Shown here one piece after another: positions 9,796-18,444 of a stretch of DNA of 64,000 nucleotides. The notes under the pieces are model-generated. The model had not been told where the DNA came from, searched no databases, and saw only the letters and a program-made list of their open reading frames with translations. Position numbers and translations under genes: made by a program. Source of the stretch: Chryseobacterium sp. T16E-39 (GTDB lineage: Bacteria; Bacteroidota; Bacteroidia; Flavobacteriales; Weeksellaceae); contig NZ_CP022282.1 in assembly GCF_002216065.1 (NCBI RefSeq), positions 4,464,001-4,528,000 of the forward strand, in the 5' to 3' direction. Within the stretch, counting starts at the first letter, position 1. Each line of letters opens with the position of its first letter.

Positions 9796-10368
9796 TCAAA
9801 GTGATGTTCTTTTTCTGATTCGGCTTAAAGACTGTGGTTTTACCCCAACATAAGAGGCGATATAATATTGAGATAAACGTTGCTGTAAATCAAAATGCTC
9901 CTTAATAAATTTCTCATACCGGGATTTTGGTGAATCTGTGTGAAATGAATTTCTGTCTTTTAGCGTTTTAATAAGGACATACTCAATAGAGAGTCGTCCA
10001 AATCGTTCTCCATTTTTTACCTGAGCATACAGCTTCTGAAGATTTTCGTAAGTGATCGTCCAGATAGTGGAATCTTCTAAAGCCTGAATGATTTGGTTGG
10101 AAGGAGTTTGAGGGCCAAAACTTTCAAAGTTACTGGTAAACTCATTTTCTTTTGAAAAACCATAAGTTCTTTCTTCTCCATCATCATTAATATAATAACG
10201 GACCAGACCATCTCTGATGAAGCCAACATATTTACAAACTTCGCCTTCTTTAAGAAAAAATTCTCCTTTTTTATATTCTTTCAATGTGAATAAGTTCTTA
10301 ATTATTTCTTCTTCATCTGAACTTATTTCTATAATGTTTTTTATTGCAGAGATTAAAGCATCGTCCAT
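9796..10368 (-). CDS. Crp/Fnr-family transcriptional regulator
   Basis: 190 residues: N-terminal cyclic-nucleotide-binding-like beta barrel (residues about 10-125, with FFLKEGEVCKYVGFIRDGLV) and a short C-terminal helix-turn-helix (RLSQYYIASYVGVKPQSLSR). The short HTH ending in SRIRKRTSL is the common Bacteroidetes variant. The Arg/Ser set that binds cAMP in E. coli Crp is not evident, so the ligand is unknown. It probably controls the two membrane-protein genes downstream. Confidence 0.85.
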   Translation of the reverse strand: MDDALISAIKNIIEISSDEEEIIKNLFTLKEYKKGEFFLKEGEVCKYVGFIRDGLVRYYINDDGEERTYGFSKENEFTSNFESFGPQTPSNQIIQALEDSTIWTITYENLQKLYAQVKNGERFGRLSIEYVLIKTLKDRNSFHTDSPKSRYEKFIKEHFDLQQRLSQYYIASYVGVKPQSLSRIRKRTSL

Positions 10369-10439
10369 TGTTAAAGTAATTCGAATAACTAAAATTACAT
10401 TTTAAACGCCAAATGAGATTATTTTTTTTAGGTAAGTTT

Positions 10440-10470
10440 AAAAAAAACCTCTAAAAATAAATTTCAGAGG
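10440..10470 (-). terminator. Intrinsic terminator of the 10489 lipoprotein gene
   Basis: Read on the minus strand: CCTCT, a 13-nt loop, AGAGG, then eight T. It lies 18 bp after the lipoprotein stop. The same CCTCTGAAA...AGAGG plus T-run design recurs at 15701. Confidence 0.75.
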
Positions 10471-10488
10471 CTTTAAAATATTGTTTCT

Positions 10489-11085
10489 TTATAAAGAATG
10501 ATAACCATATTCAATATTTCCCCATAACACTTCATCACCGGGTTCTGTCATTTCCGATGGAGTATTAAATGCACTGAAACCGAAAATAGTAGTATACTGG
10601 AAAGTCCCAAAAATGGTATTACTTGAAATAGATAATGCCGGAGAATCATTTCTGGGTACTTTTTTTACGTATTTAAAAGCTCTTTTTAATGTAAAAGAGG
10701 CTTCAGCTTTATTGAACATACCTATGTATTCAGCTTCATTATTCCGGACAATAAATACAGAATCTTTTGAAGTTTTAATGCTATATGCAGCATCTGCGGA
10801 TGTTCCGGAGATCAGTTTTAGAGAATTGTTTTTTGTATCAATACTTATCTTTTTCCATGTGGGTTCCTGATAAGTATCCCAGTAAGTCGCTAAATAGGAT
10901 TCGCCGGGATGGGACGGACTGGCAACAGGTCCTTTAAAAAGAATAACAGTTTTTACGCTGTAATTTTTATATTCAAAGTTGTATACGGTTTTTTCTGTGG
11001 GCTTTGGATTTTCAGAAATATCATCATTTCCGCTGCATGAGATGATAACAGCGGTGGCTGCCAGGAGGGTGAAAATAGATTTCAT
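10489..11085 (-). CDS. Putative lipoprotein of unknown function
   Basis: 198 residues with a lipoprotein signal (hydrophobic stretch then IISC at Cys17, followed by SGNDD). The Ser/Asp-rich start after the Cys is typical of Bacteroidetes surface-exposed lipoproteins. The rest is beta-rich, with no recognised domain. It is monocistronic, with its own terminator at 10440-10470. Confidence 0.7.
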   Translation of the reverse strand: MKSIFTLLAATAVIISCSGNDDISENPKPTEKTVYNFEYKNYSVKTVILFKGPVASPSHPGESYLATYWDTYQEPTWKKISIDTKNNSLKLISGTSADAAYSIKTSKDSVFIVRNNEAEYIGMFNKAEASFTLKRAFKYVKKVPRNDSPALSISSNTIFGTFQYTTIFGFSAFNTPSEMTEPGDEVLWGNIEYGYHSL

Positions 11086-11295
11086 GATAGTTTGTTTCGA
11101 GATAATTTTTTATTGTATAATTCACCGTAAAGATAGTTATTAATAATGAAAATAGCCCCTGTAGAAAGAGTTTTTAAGATTTGTTAATGTGCAATGCGCT
11201 TATTGCCAGAATTAATATTTACTTTTTAATAATAAGGATTATTAATGTTTGTAAATGCTTATTCCTTTAAGTGATGTTGGGATGAGCTGTTTTAC

Positions 11296-11709
11296 TTAAT
11301 TAGCTTTTGCAATAGTGGTCTCCTCGTAAGTATCCCACATATTAGTAGTGATCTTTGAAACAGTGAGTTCATTTCCATTTATTGAAGCCCGATAAATAAC
11401 AAAATCAAGGATCATACTTGCTTGTGCGCTGTTGTACGATCCTTTCTGTATCTGATAATTTTCACAAGTTGAATAGGATACAAAAGTTACTGGTGTAGTA
11501 TCAATAAGCTGATCAATCTGATAATATGATTTTGCTGTACATGTGCCATCATGCAGTGTAGTAGATGTTACAATACCATTTTTTTTCGTGAGTGATTTAT
11601 GTACGTAGTATTTAGTCGATTTTGTACCTGGGGCAGTAGGAGTATCATCAGAATTACTTGAACAGGAAGTAAATACAAATAAGGATAATACCAACAGGAA
11701 TAGCTTCAT
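11296..11709 (-). CDS. Putative lipoprotein, about 137 residues
   Basis: Start chosen at 11709 (MKLFLLVLSLFVFTSC), 18 bp inside the longest frame. The upstream TTG start lies within a TATATTTG promoter -7 box and is unlikely. The signal ends in FTSC followed by SSNSDD, a lipobox with a surface-export-like tail. The mature part is beta-rich and contains two Cys (DGTCTAKS, STCENY). No known domain was recognised. Confidence 0.68.
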   Translation of the reverse strand: MKLFLLVLSLFVFTSCSSNSDDTPTAPGTKSTKYYVHKSLTKKNGIVTSTTLHDGTCTAKSYYQIDQLIDTTPVTFVSYSTCENYQIQKGSYNSAQASMILDFVIYRASINGNELTVSKITTNMWDTYEETTIAKAN

Positions 11710-11823
11710 AACTTGATGTTTTTGCAAATATATGGGTTGGAATCCGAATAATGCTATTTTGTCAATGCATAATGCTTAAACTGTTTTTTGGAGGTTATTG
11801 ATATAAGTAATAGGAATAATTTA

Positions 11824-11857
11824 AAACTTAAATATACAAGTCTGTCTATTTAAGTTT
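11824..11857. promoter_or_regulatory. TetR operator (11-bp perfect inverted repeat)
   Basis: AAACTTAAATA at 11824-11834 and TATTTAAGTTT at 11847-11857, with a 12-nt spacer. The right arm touches the TACCTTTG -7 box, so a bound regulator would cover the promoter of the TetR operon. The position and symmetry support autorepression. Confidence 0.75.
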
Positions 11858-11864
11858 ACCTTTG
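11857..11864 (+). promoter_or_regulatory. Promoter -7 box (TAnnTTTG) of the TetR operon
   Basis: TACCTTTG matches the Bacteroidetes sigma-ABfr -7 consensus TAnnTTTG. It ends 4 nt before the ATG at 11869, so transcription would start at or just around the start codon, giving a leaderless message. The same spacing is seen at 15157 and 53927. Confidence 0.6.
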
Positions 11865-11868
11865 TTGC

Positions 11869-12432
11869 ATGAAACAGAGAGGACAAGTCGTGATCGACAA
11901 AATACTAGATACCGCTGAACGGCTATTTTATGCACAGGGTTATAATAATACCGGCATTAATCAGATCATTGAGGAATCTGATATTGCAAAGGCATCTTTA
12001 TATAAGCATTTTGACACAAAAACAGATCTTCTGATTGCTTATGTTAGACGTACCCACGAGCTTTGGTTTAGCAGATTGGAAGCCAGTATAAATAAAGTTA
12101 CGGATCCTAAGGGCAAATTACTTGCACTTTTCGATCACCATATGGAAAGGCAGAAAGTTAGGTTATATGGAGGCTGTCCATTCATCAAAGCTAATGATGA
12201 AGCTGGAATGAGTGATCCTAAAGTTTTGGCAGAAATACAGTCGGCAAAAATTCATAGCAGACAATTTATAACAACACTTGTTGAAAATTCAGGTCATAAA
12301 AAAATTCTTACGGATGACGAGTTGGCTGAAACCATCTACGTTATGCTGGAGGGTTCTATTGTCACCGCTTCTGTTTTTAAAAAGCCTGATGAAATCCGGT
12401 CTGCAAAAAAAATCATTGAAAAACTGATCTAA
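11869..12432 (+). CDS. TetR/AcrR-family transcriptional repressor
   Basis: 187 residues. The N-terminal HTH of the TetR family is clear (residues 1-50: ILDTAERLFYAQGYNNTGIN, then SDIAKASLYKHFDTKTDLL). The C-terminal part is a TetR ligand domain with GGCPFIKANDE, seen in regulators of the YxaF/LmrA-like class. It is followed after 1 bp by an MFS exporter gene and then by two alkyl-DNA repair genes. An 11-bp inverted repeat over its promoter suggests autorepression. The inducer is unknown. Confidence 0.9.
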   Translation: MKQRGQVVIDKILDTAERLFYAQGYNNTGINQIIEESDIAKASLYKHFDTKTDLLIAYVRRTHELWFSRLEASINKVTDPKGKLLALFDHHMERQKVRLYGGCPFIKANDEAGMSDPKVLAEIQSAKIHSRQFITTLVENSGHKKILTDDELAETIYVMLEGSIVTASVFKKPDEIRSAKKIIEKLI

Positions 12433-12433
12433 A

Positions 12434-13846
12434 ATGAAAGAGGTTAAAAATAAATGGTTGGAGCTGGTCATTGTATTGGCAGCTCCTTTACTTTCTGTAA
12501 TAGATGTTTTTATTATCAATGTTGCGATACCCACCATTAAAAAGGGAATCCATGCAACAGATGGAGAAATGCAGTTTGTAATTGCAGGGTACCTTTTGGG
12601 TTATGCGGCTTTTCTTATAACAGGTGGCAGGGCCGGTGATCATTTTGGCCGTAAAAAAGTTTTCTTTTGGGGAATGTTTGCCTTTACCGTTGCTTCATGT
12701 TTATGTGGGCTTTCACAATCAGCTTTTCAACTGAATGTGACCAGGATCTTTCAGGGACTAAGTGCTTCGTTTATGGTACCGCAAACGATAGCATTTATTC
12801 AGGTGCTTTTTACAGATACGAAAGAACGTGCAAAAGCATTTGGGTTATATGGAATTACACTGGGAACAGCCGCTGCTATCGGGCAAATGCTGGGTGGGTA
12901 TTTCTCAGATACGCATTGGTTCATCGATGGCTGGAGGTTGGTCTTCTTTATCAACCTTCCAATAGGGATTATAACTCTTTGGGCAGCTCATAAATACCTT
13001 ACTGAAACCGCAAAACATCAAAGTACAAAATTTGATTATACCGGAATATTGATTTTAACATTCGCATTATTTTCACTAATTTATCCCTTGATTCAGGGGC
13101 GAGAGGCTGGATGGCCTTTGTGGAGCTTTGGAATGATTATTTTATCTGTGGTTCTTTTTGCTTTTTTCATTTATAATCAAAAAGTTAAACTTTCAAGAAA
13201 TGGAAACCCTTTAATTGATATCAGATTATTTAAGATAAAAGATTTCAATATCGGATTAATTGCAGTATTGTTTCATTTTATGCTGCATACAGCGTATCTG
13301 TTGCTTAGTGCAGTATATTTACAAAATGGATTGGGCATTTCGGCTTTAGATAGTGGACTGTATTTCGTCATCCCCGGAATTTTATTTATCATATCTTCTA
13401 TGATGGCTTCACGGTTGATCGTTACATTTGGAAAAAGGGTATTGCAGGTGGGTGTCATTATTTTATTTATTGCATTTTATCTTCAAATGACGCTTTGGAA
13501 ACCTGGAATCAGTACCTGGCTGATTATAGGATTAATGGGAACATGGGCATTTGGAAACGGGCTTGTTCTTCCTTCATTATTAAATATCGCTCTTAAAAAT
13601 GTACCACCCCAATATGCCGGTGCTGCTGCAGGTATCTATTCAACTTTTCAGCAAACAGCTTCTGCATTAGGAGTAAGTATCATTGGAGGCGTGTTTTTTT
13701 ATTTCTCAAAAGAAGGTTGGCAGTCAGCGTATCATTTCGGAATAGTCTGTTTATTAATTTGTGTAGTCATAGTAGGGCTTATGCTGCAGTTGCTTCCAGG
13801 CAGGAAATCGGTCACAGAAAATGCTGGCAAAGTCATTAAAACATAA
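12434..13846 (+). CDS. MFS drug exporter, DHA2 (14-helix) family
   Basis: 470 residues with about 14 membrane helices. Motifs of the drug:H+ antiporter-2 class (EmrB/QacA/LfrA type) are visible: FIINVAIPTIKKGI in helix 1, GGRAGDHFGRKKVFFWG (motif A, residues about 58-74), and LGGYFSDTHWFIDGWRLVFF with INLPIGII (motif C region). It probably exports a toxic organic compound sensed by the TetR protein encoded 1 bp upstream. The substrate cannot be told from the sequence. Confidence 0.9.
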   Translation: MKEVKNKWLELVIVLAAPLLSVIDVFIINVAIPTIKKGIHATDGEMQFVIAGYLLGYAAFLITGGRAGDHFGRKKVFFWGMFAFTVASCLCGLSQSAFQLNVTRIFQGLSASFMVPQTIAFIQVLFTDTKERAKAFGLYGITLGTAAAIGQMLGGYFSDTHWFIDGWRLVFFINLPIGIITLWAAHKYLTETAKHQSTKFDYTGILILTFALFSLIYPLIQGREAGWPLWSFGMIILSVVLFAFFIYNQKVKLSRNGNPLIDIRLFKIKDFNIGLIAVLFHFMLHTAYLLLSAVYLQNGLGISALDSGLYFVIPGILFIISSMMASRLIVTFGKRVLQVGVIILFIAFYLQMTLWKPGISTWLIIGLMGTWAFGNGLVLPSLLNIALKNVPPQYAGAAAGIYSTFQQTASALGVSIIGGVFFYFSKEGWQSAYHFGIVCLLICVVIVGLMLQLLPGRKSVTENAGKVIKT

Positions 13847-13849
13847 AGC

Positions 13850-14359
13850 ATGGAGGACAAAAAACTGGTGTACAAAGATATTTCTTCTCCTGTTGGACTG
13901 ATCAGGAGTATTAGTTCAGATAAAGGTCTTGTGGCAATAATCTGGGAAGGCGAGACTTATAAAAGAACCAAACTTCCTACTCCTGTAAGAGAAGATTTAC
14001 ATCCGATACTTGTACAGACAGAAAAAGAACTAAAAGAATACTTTGAGAAAAAAAGGAAGATTTTTAATATTCCGCTGGACTTTCAGGGGACTGAATTTCA
14101 GATCAAAGTGTGGGAAGCCTTACTGGATATTCCTTATGGGATAACAAAAACTTATGGTGAATTGGCCAAAATTCTGGGTGATGTAAAAGCGGTACGTGCA
14201 GTTGGCGGAGCTTTGAATAAAAATCCAATATCGATTATTGTACCATGTCATAGAGTGGTAGGGGCTTCAGGAAAGCTGGTAGGTTTTGCAGGTGGTTTAG
14301 AAAATAAATCAATCTTACTTGATTTGGAGAAAGATTTTAGAATACCTTCTTTATTTTAA
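13850..14359 (+). CDS. ogt: Methylated-DNA--protein-cysteine methyltransferase
   Basis: Suicide repair protein that removes the methyl group from O6-methylguanine. The 169 residues show the N-terminal Ogt domain and the C-terminal ATase domain with GTEFQIKVWEALLDIPYG, TYGELAKILG (HTH), RAVGGALNKNPISIIVPCHR (acceptor C133) and the closing GFAGGLENK. It starts 3 bp after the MFS gene and is followed by an AlkA-like glycosylase, so both act on alkylated bases. Length and single domain fit Ogt rather than Ada. Confidence 0.95.
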   Translation: MEDKKLVYKDISSPVGLIRSISSDKGLVAIIWEGETYKRTKLPTPVREDLHPILVQTEKELKEYFEKKRKIFNIPLDFQGTEFQIKVWEALLDIPYGITKTYGELAKILGDVKAVRAVGGALNKNPISIIVPCHRVVGASGKLVGFAGGLENKSILLDLEKDFRIPSLF

Positions 14360-14384
14360 ATTTAATACAAAAAATATAGACCAT

Positions 14385-15032
14385 ATGAATCCGATATTAG
14401 AAGCAAAAACTTTCAATCTTGAAAATTTTCATCAGCTATGTGAGCATGTAGCTTGCCAGGATCAGGATTTAAAAAGCATTTTGGATCGTCATGGTTACCC
14501 TCCGATGTGGACACGCGAAAATACTTTTGAAACACTTGTTCATATTATTTTAGAACAACAGGTTTCTTTAGCGTCAGCCCTGGCTGCCTTGAATAAATTG
14601 AAAGAAAAAACAAAGGAAATTACTCCTGAAAATATTCTTCCACTTACCGATGAAGAAATGAGAGAATGCTATGTGAGTCGTCAGAAAACGTCTTATATCA
14701 AGGGTCTTGCACAGGCAATAACAAATTGCGAAATCGACCTTATAAAGTTGTCGGAAATGTCCAATGATGAAGCCCGTAAAACATTGGTGAATTTAAAAGG
14801 GATAGGAAATTGGACCGTTGATGTATATCTGATGTTTACCCTTCAGCGGACTGATATTTTCCCTGTTGGGGATCTGGCGGCGGTCAATGCTTTGAAACGT
14901 TTGAAACGGCTTCCTCCTAAGGTGTCGAGGGAAGAAATCATTGAAATAAGTGAACAATGGAAGCCTTTCAGGTCAGTGGCTTCTATGATACTCTGGCATT
15001 ATTACCTTTCCAATACAAAAAATAAGTTATAG
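14385..15032 (+). CDS. DNA-3-methyladenine glycosylase II (AlkA-like)
   Basis: Excises alkylated bases from DNA. Start taken at 14385 (MNPILEAKTF); a longer in-frame start at 14319 would overlap ogt and adds a low-quality leader. The 215 residues carry the helix-hairpin-helix motif LVNLKGIGNWTVDVYLMF and the catalytic D163 in FPVGDLAAVNAL. It lacks the N-terminal beta domain of E. coli AlkA, as in the shorter Mag1-like enzymes. It is the last gene of the TetR-MFS-ogt operon. Confidence 0.9.
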   Translation: MNPILEAKTFNLENFHQLCEHVACQDQDLKSILDRHGYPPMWTRENTFETLVHIILEQQVSLASALAALNKLKEKTKEITPENILPLTDEEMRECYVSRQKTSYIKGLAQAITNCEIDLIKLSEMSNDEARKTLVNLKGIGNWTVDVYLMFTLQRTDIFPVGDLAAVNALKRLKRLPPKVSREEIIEISEQWKPFRSVASMILWHYYLSNTKNKL

Positions 15033-15156
15033 AATGTAGTGCGTGATCACCCACAACCAAGGCTCTTCATTCATATCGATTTCTTTTTTCAGCATCAAAC
15101 AAATTTTTTTTAATTGGATCTTTCAAAAGAAAATACTGAATATTCCGTTTAATTCT

Positions 15157-15164
15157 TAAATTTG
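15157..15164 (+). promoter_or_regulatory. Promoter -7 box before the 15169 lipoprotein gene
   Basis: TAAATTTG fits the TAnnTTTG consensus and ends 4 nt before the ATG at 15169. As at 11857, this predicts a leaderless or nearly leaderless transcript. Confidence 0.55.
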
Positions 15165-15168
15165 GCTC

Positions 15169-15636
15169 ATGCAAAAGAATCTTTATCTCATCATTATATC
15201 ATTTTTTCTTGTGAGTTGCTATACCTATCAGGTTAAAAAAGTGGATGCATCCACTGATAATAAGAAAGAATCTAAAAAACGCGCGGGTCTTGCTAATGCT
15301 ATTCCTACACAGGCGGAAAGTATATCGACTGAATCTCAAAACCTGAGTGTACAACAAACGCCTGCCCCGGTCAATGTTCAGGAGAAACTTATACCTGGTA
15401 AAAATTTTAAAATTGATGTTGATGGCAAATCCTATAAAATAATAGTTGACAAGTGGGAAAGTGACAGTCTGGTTGCGCATGCGGTTAGTAATCCTAAAAA
15501 AATTCTGAAATTTCATAAAGGTCAGATCAACAGTGAGAAAATTGCTGAGAAACGCTTTTCGCAGCCCATCGCTGATATTATTACTGTGCTTGCTTATGCT
15601 GGTATTGGTGTTTTAATTTGGTCTATTGTGCGCTAG
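15169..15636 (+). CDS. Putative lipoprotein with C-terminal membrane helix
   Basis: 155 residues. The signal ends in FFLVSC (lipobox, Cys17) and is followed by a polar, Ser/Gln-rich linker (residues 25-75), a small beta region (KNFKIDVDGKSYKIIVDKW, then LVAHAVSNPKKILKFHKGQI) and a C-terminal hydrophobic segment (PIADIITVLAYAGIGVLIW). No family is recognised. It is monocistronic, with a strong terminator at 15701-15725. Confidence 0.7.
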   Translation: MQKNLYLIIISFFLVSCYTYQVKKVDASTDNKKESKKRAGLANAIPTQAESISTESQNLSVQQTPAPVNVQEKLIPGKNFKIDVDGKSYKIIVDKWESDSLVAHAVSNPKKILKFHKGQINSEKIAEKRFSQPIADIITVLAYAGIGVLIWSIVR

Positions 15637-15700
15637 TTCTTAAAACTTTTCCAGTAGGTTGAGCTTAGAAAAAAAGTAATTTAAAAAATACTAAAAAAAA

Positions 15701-15725
15701 CCTCTGAAATTATTCAGAGGTTTTT
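15701..15725 (+). terminator. Intrinsic terminator after the 15169 gene
   Basis: CCTCTGAA (15701-15708), 4-nt loop, TTCAGAGG (15713-15720), then TTTTT; a run of A precedes it, so it could work on both strands. Confidence 0.85.
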
Positions 15726-15880
15726 CGTATCCACCACCAAGAAATCTGGGAGCAACTGATAGAGTATTTAGAAAGAATTTCTATAATAGATGATCCCTTT
15801 TTTGACCGGAAAAGTGTATCTGCAAACACTTTTTACAGATGAATTGAGCCAAATAAAAGAATTGAAAAACTCTTTTATTA
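15726..15880 (+). pseudogene. Decayed gene fragment, related to 17650-17790
   Basis: In one frame the DNA encodes IWEQLIEYLERISIIDDPF and then FDRKSVSANTFYR before a stop, with no start codon. The stretch around LERI...DDPF and SANTF is recognisably homologous, at DNA and protein level, to a second broken piece at about 17650-17790. The family is not recognised; the short motif could be part of a DNA-binding domain. The rest of the gap to 16056 is AT-rich and shows nothing else. Confidence 0.45.
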
Positions 15881-16056
15881 ACCGGTGAGTTTTTATGAGC
15901 TAAGTTTCATAAATATAATCTTGTTCACAAGATGATTCGATTGTGTTGGTTTTCAGTGTGTAAAGACAGGTTAAGATGATAAAAATCTTTTTTCTTACAA
16001 AGTCAAAAAATTAATCATTCTTTTAATTACTTTGTAATCTCAAAATTGCCATATCA

Positions 16057-17289
16057 ATGAAATTGAAATTAACTTTATTATTAACTATATTTTATTTAGC
16101 AACAAATGCGCAATCAAAGAATGATTTGAGTGATGAACAAAAAGAATATATTTCAAAATTTATTTACCCTCTTAAAACCTTCGACCCAACGGAAAAAGAT
16201 GATAGTGATTTGTTGATTCTAAATAAATTAATAGGAGATTCTAAAGTCATTGGATTAGGAGAATCGACACACGGCTCAAGCGAGGTTTACAAGATGAAAT
16301 ATAGAATTAGTCAATATTTAATTTCAAATAAAAATTTTAATGTCTTTTCTCTTGAAGCAAATATGCCTGAAAGTTATCTAATGAATCAATATTTAGGTGG
16401 TCAGAATAATGATCCTAAAGGGATATTAAAGGGAATGTATTTCTGGTTGTGGCAAACTGAAGAAACTTTAAATTTCATTGAATGGCTGAAAAACTATAAC
16501 ACAAGTCATAATTCAAAAGTATACTTCGATGGTTTTGACATGCAATATGCAAAGGGTGCTTTAGAACAAATAAAAAATATCTATAAAGAAAATAATTTTC
16601 CAGAAGAAGAAATTGACCTTCTAGAAACAACTTTGAAAGAAAAAAATAGAGGATTTAGAGCATATAAGAAAGAAAGTCAGATGTTGATTTCGGAACATCT
16701 GAATCCAATAAAGCAAAAATCTCAGCTGATCTCCGATTTAGAAAAGAAAGCCCGCTTTTTGCTCAATATAAAAATTATTGAACAATATATTCGGTTGACT
16801 TTTATTAGACGTGATGATTTTATGGCACAAAATGTAAAATGGATGGCAGACCATTATCCTGATTCTAAAGTTATAGTTTCGGCTCATAATTATCATGTTT
16901 CTAAACTTGGTACTGATAGAATGGGATTTTGGATTAAAAAAGATTTTGCGGATTATATTAATTTTGGTTTTGCTTTTTATGAAGGGAGTTATTCTGCCAG
17001 TATTGATCGGAAAATAGGGACTTATAATTCGCAAATCGCCTATCCCGGAACATTGGAATACAAACTTAATTCTTTGAAAATTCCAATTTTCATTTTGGAT
17101 TTAAAATCCATTAAGAGAGAAAATAATAAGCTTGGAAAATGGATTTTAAAAGATATTTTATTTCGTAAAACAGGATCTGGAACTGAAAAAAATGAATTTT
17201 TAAAGACTAATGTTGCAGATTCTTTTGATTATTTAATCTTTATCAATAAGTCGACACATTCTAAACTTTTAAATGATTATTCTAAATAA
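16057..17289 (+). CDS. Erythromycin esterase-family protein, secreted
   Basis: 410 residues. An N-terminal signal peptide (MKLKLTLLLTIFYLATNAQS) precedes the Ere domain: VIGLGESTHGSSEVYKMKYR, with the conserved Glu and His of the catalytic site, then VYFDGFDMQYAKG, VIVSAHNYHVSK (conserved His) and MGFWIKKDF. Ere enzymes hydrolyse the macrolide lactone ring, but most family members have not been tested on macrolides. A secreted location differs from cytosolic EreA/EreB, so resistance is uncertain. It is flanked by decayed mobile-element-like scraps (15726-15880 and 17340-17790). Confidence 0.82.
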   Translation: MKLKLTLLLTIFYLATNAQSKNDLSDEQKEYISKFIYPLKTFDPTEKDDSDLLILNKLIGDSKVIGLGESTHGSSEVYKMKYRISQYLISNKNFNVFSLEANMPESYLMNQYLGGQNNDPKGILKGMYFWLWQTEETLNFIEWLKNYNTSHNSKVYFDGFDMQYAKGALEQIKNIYKENNFPEEEIDLLETTLKEKNRGFRAYKKESQMLISEHLNPIKQKSQLISDLEKKARFLLNIKIIEQYIRLTFIRRDDFMAQNVKWMADHYPDSKVIVSAHNYHVSKLGTDRMGFWIKKDFADYINFGFAFYEGSYSASIDRKIGTYNSQIAYPGTLEYKLNSLKIPIFILDLKSIKRENNKLGKWILKDILFRKTGSGTEKNEFLKTNVADSFDYLIFINKSTHSKLLNDYSK

Positions 17290-17339
17290 AAGTGGTAAAA
17301 ATAAATAGCGGGTTAATTACTCAATAATAATTTGAGAAG

Positions 17340-17603
17340 TTGATTTGTAATCCCCAACATGAAAGAAAAACAATTCTTTTAGAAATTGATGGCTTGAATA
17401 ATAGATTAAAATTGGCAAGGAACAAATTATTACACGATATCATTCATGATGAATACCTGGAAATTAAGAACGAATGTAAAAATCAAATCGAAAAACTCGA
17501 AACGAAATTAACCAAAGGAAAAGATAACAAAAAAATAGATTTTCCAAAACGACTATATAATGCATTATCGAACCACCGGAACCAATGTTTTACTTTCGGG
17601 TAG
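17340..17603 (+). pseudogene. Serine recombinase C-terminal fragment
   Basis: The open frame encodes a coiled-coil piece (LLEIDGLNNRLKLARNKLL, then DEYLEIKNECKNQIEKLETK). This resembles the region after the recombinase domain in Bacteroidetes large serine recombinases. There is no catalytic N-terminal domain, stops lie directly upstream, and the tail after residue 70 does not look like the family. It is probably a relic of a mobile element next to the erythromycin esterase-like gene. Confidence 0.5.
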
Positions 17604-17649
17604 ATAAATAACGAGGTAGGAAAAAAAAACCGGAAGAAAAGTGAATTAT

Positions 17650-17790
17650 CACCTCTTTCCGGTCTTGTACCCATAACCGAAGAAATATCGAAACATTTGG
17701 TGGAAGATTTAGAAAGAATCGTAGAATTAAATAATCCTTTAATGTGACCAAGACGAAAGTATCTTCAAACACTTTTATAGATTAAGTGTG
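17650..17790 (+). pseudogene. Decayed gene fragment, partner of 15726-15880
   Basis: Encodes ITEEISKHLVEDLERIVELN then NNPLM and a stop. After a frameshift the DNA still parallels the first fragment (TGACC, then ATCTTCAAACACTTTTATAG against ATCTGCAAACACTTTTTACAG). The two copies lie about 1.8 kb apart in the same orientation around the esterase-like gene. Confidence 0.45.
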
Positions 17791-17849
17791 GCAAGGCAAA
17801 TTATAACAAACCTTCTTTTTATTAAAGAATTAAGATTAAATATTTAAAT

Positions 17850-18310
17850 ATGAAACAAATAGTTACATTACTTTTATCAATATTAATTGTATCAAACTGT
17901 TGCAGTAAGTCCACATTGGAAAGAGCAAGGATTAATATTTTTCCTAAAGGTGAAAAAGTAACTAACAGCAATTTTATAGACAATGTTTGGGTGCAAATGC
18001 TTGGACAAGACGAAGAGACACTTAATACGGGTGGGGTAATGTAACTTTTGAACCCGGAGCGAGAACTAAATGGCATCTTCATCCCGGTGGACAAATTATC
18101 CTTGTAACTGATGGGGTAGGATATTATCAGGAAAAAGGGTAGCCGAAAAAGATTTTACATAAAGGAGATGTTATCAAATGTCCCGCAAATGTTGAACATT
18201 GGCACAGTGCAAGTGAAAATTCATATTTCGTTCAGATTGTAGTTACTGATAATAAGAATGGTTCGGTAGAATGGTTACAACCTGTGACAGAAGAAGAGTA
18301 TCATAAGTAA
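17850..18310 (+). pseudogene. Broken cupin-domain protein gene
   Basis: Begins as a lipoprotein-like or signal-bearing protein (MKQIVTLLLSILIVSNCCSK) and runs to a stop at 18042 in the first frame. From 18038 a second frame continues the protein: NVTFEPGARTKWHLHPGGQ, then ILLVTDGVGYYQEKG, an in-frame TAG at 18140-18142, then GDVIKCPANVEHWHSAS to the stop at 18308. The cupin metal-binding histidines (WHLHPGGQ, EHWH) are intact. One single-base change in a G run and one nonsense change explain the damage. Related intact proteins are cupin oxidoreductase-like. Confidence 0.8.
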
Positions 18311-18444
18311 TGGAAATAGAAAGATTTTGAATAGATAATTATTAACCAATCAAAAATAAATTTTATGAAAAGCAAACCTCATTATTTTCTGTAGTCATTA
18401 TAATATTCAATTTGGAAGTTTTTATTCAAGTAAAAGATATATTG

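Noticed and set aside
14319..14385. A longer start for the AlkA-like gene
   Set aside because: The extension overlaps ogt and has no family-like sequence; the ATG at 14385 begins a good AlkA N-terminus.
15053..15121. 22-codon ORF on the minus strand (ends in WVITHYIL)
   Set aside because: It has a start and stop but too little length and no supporting signal; an in-frame stop lies just upstream.
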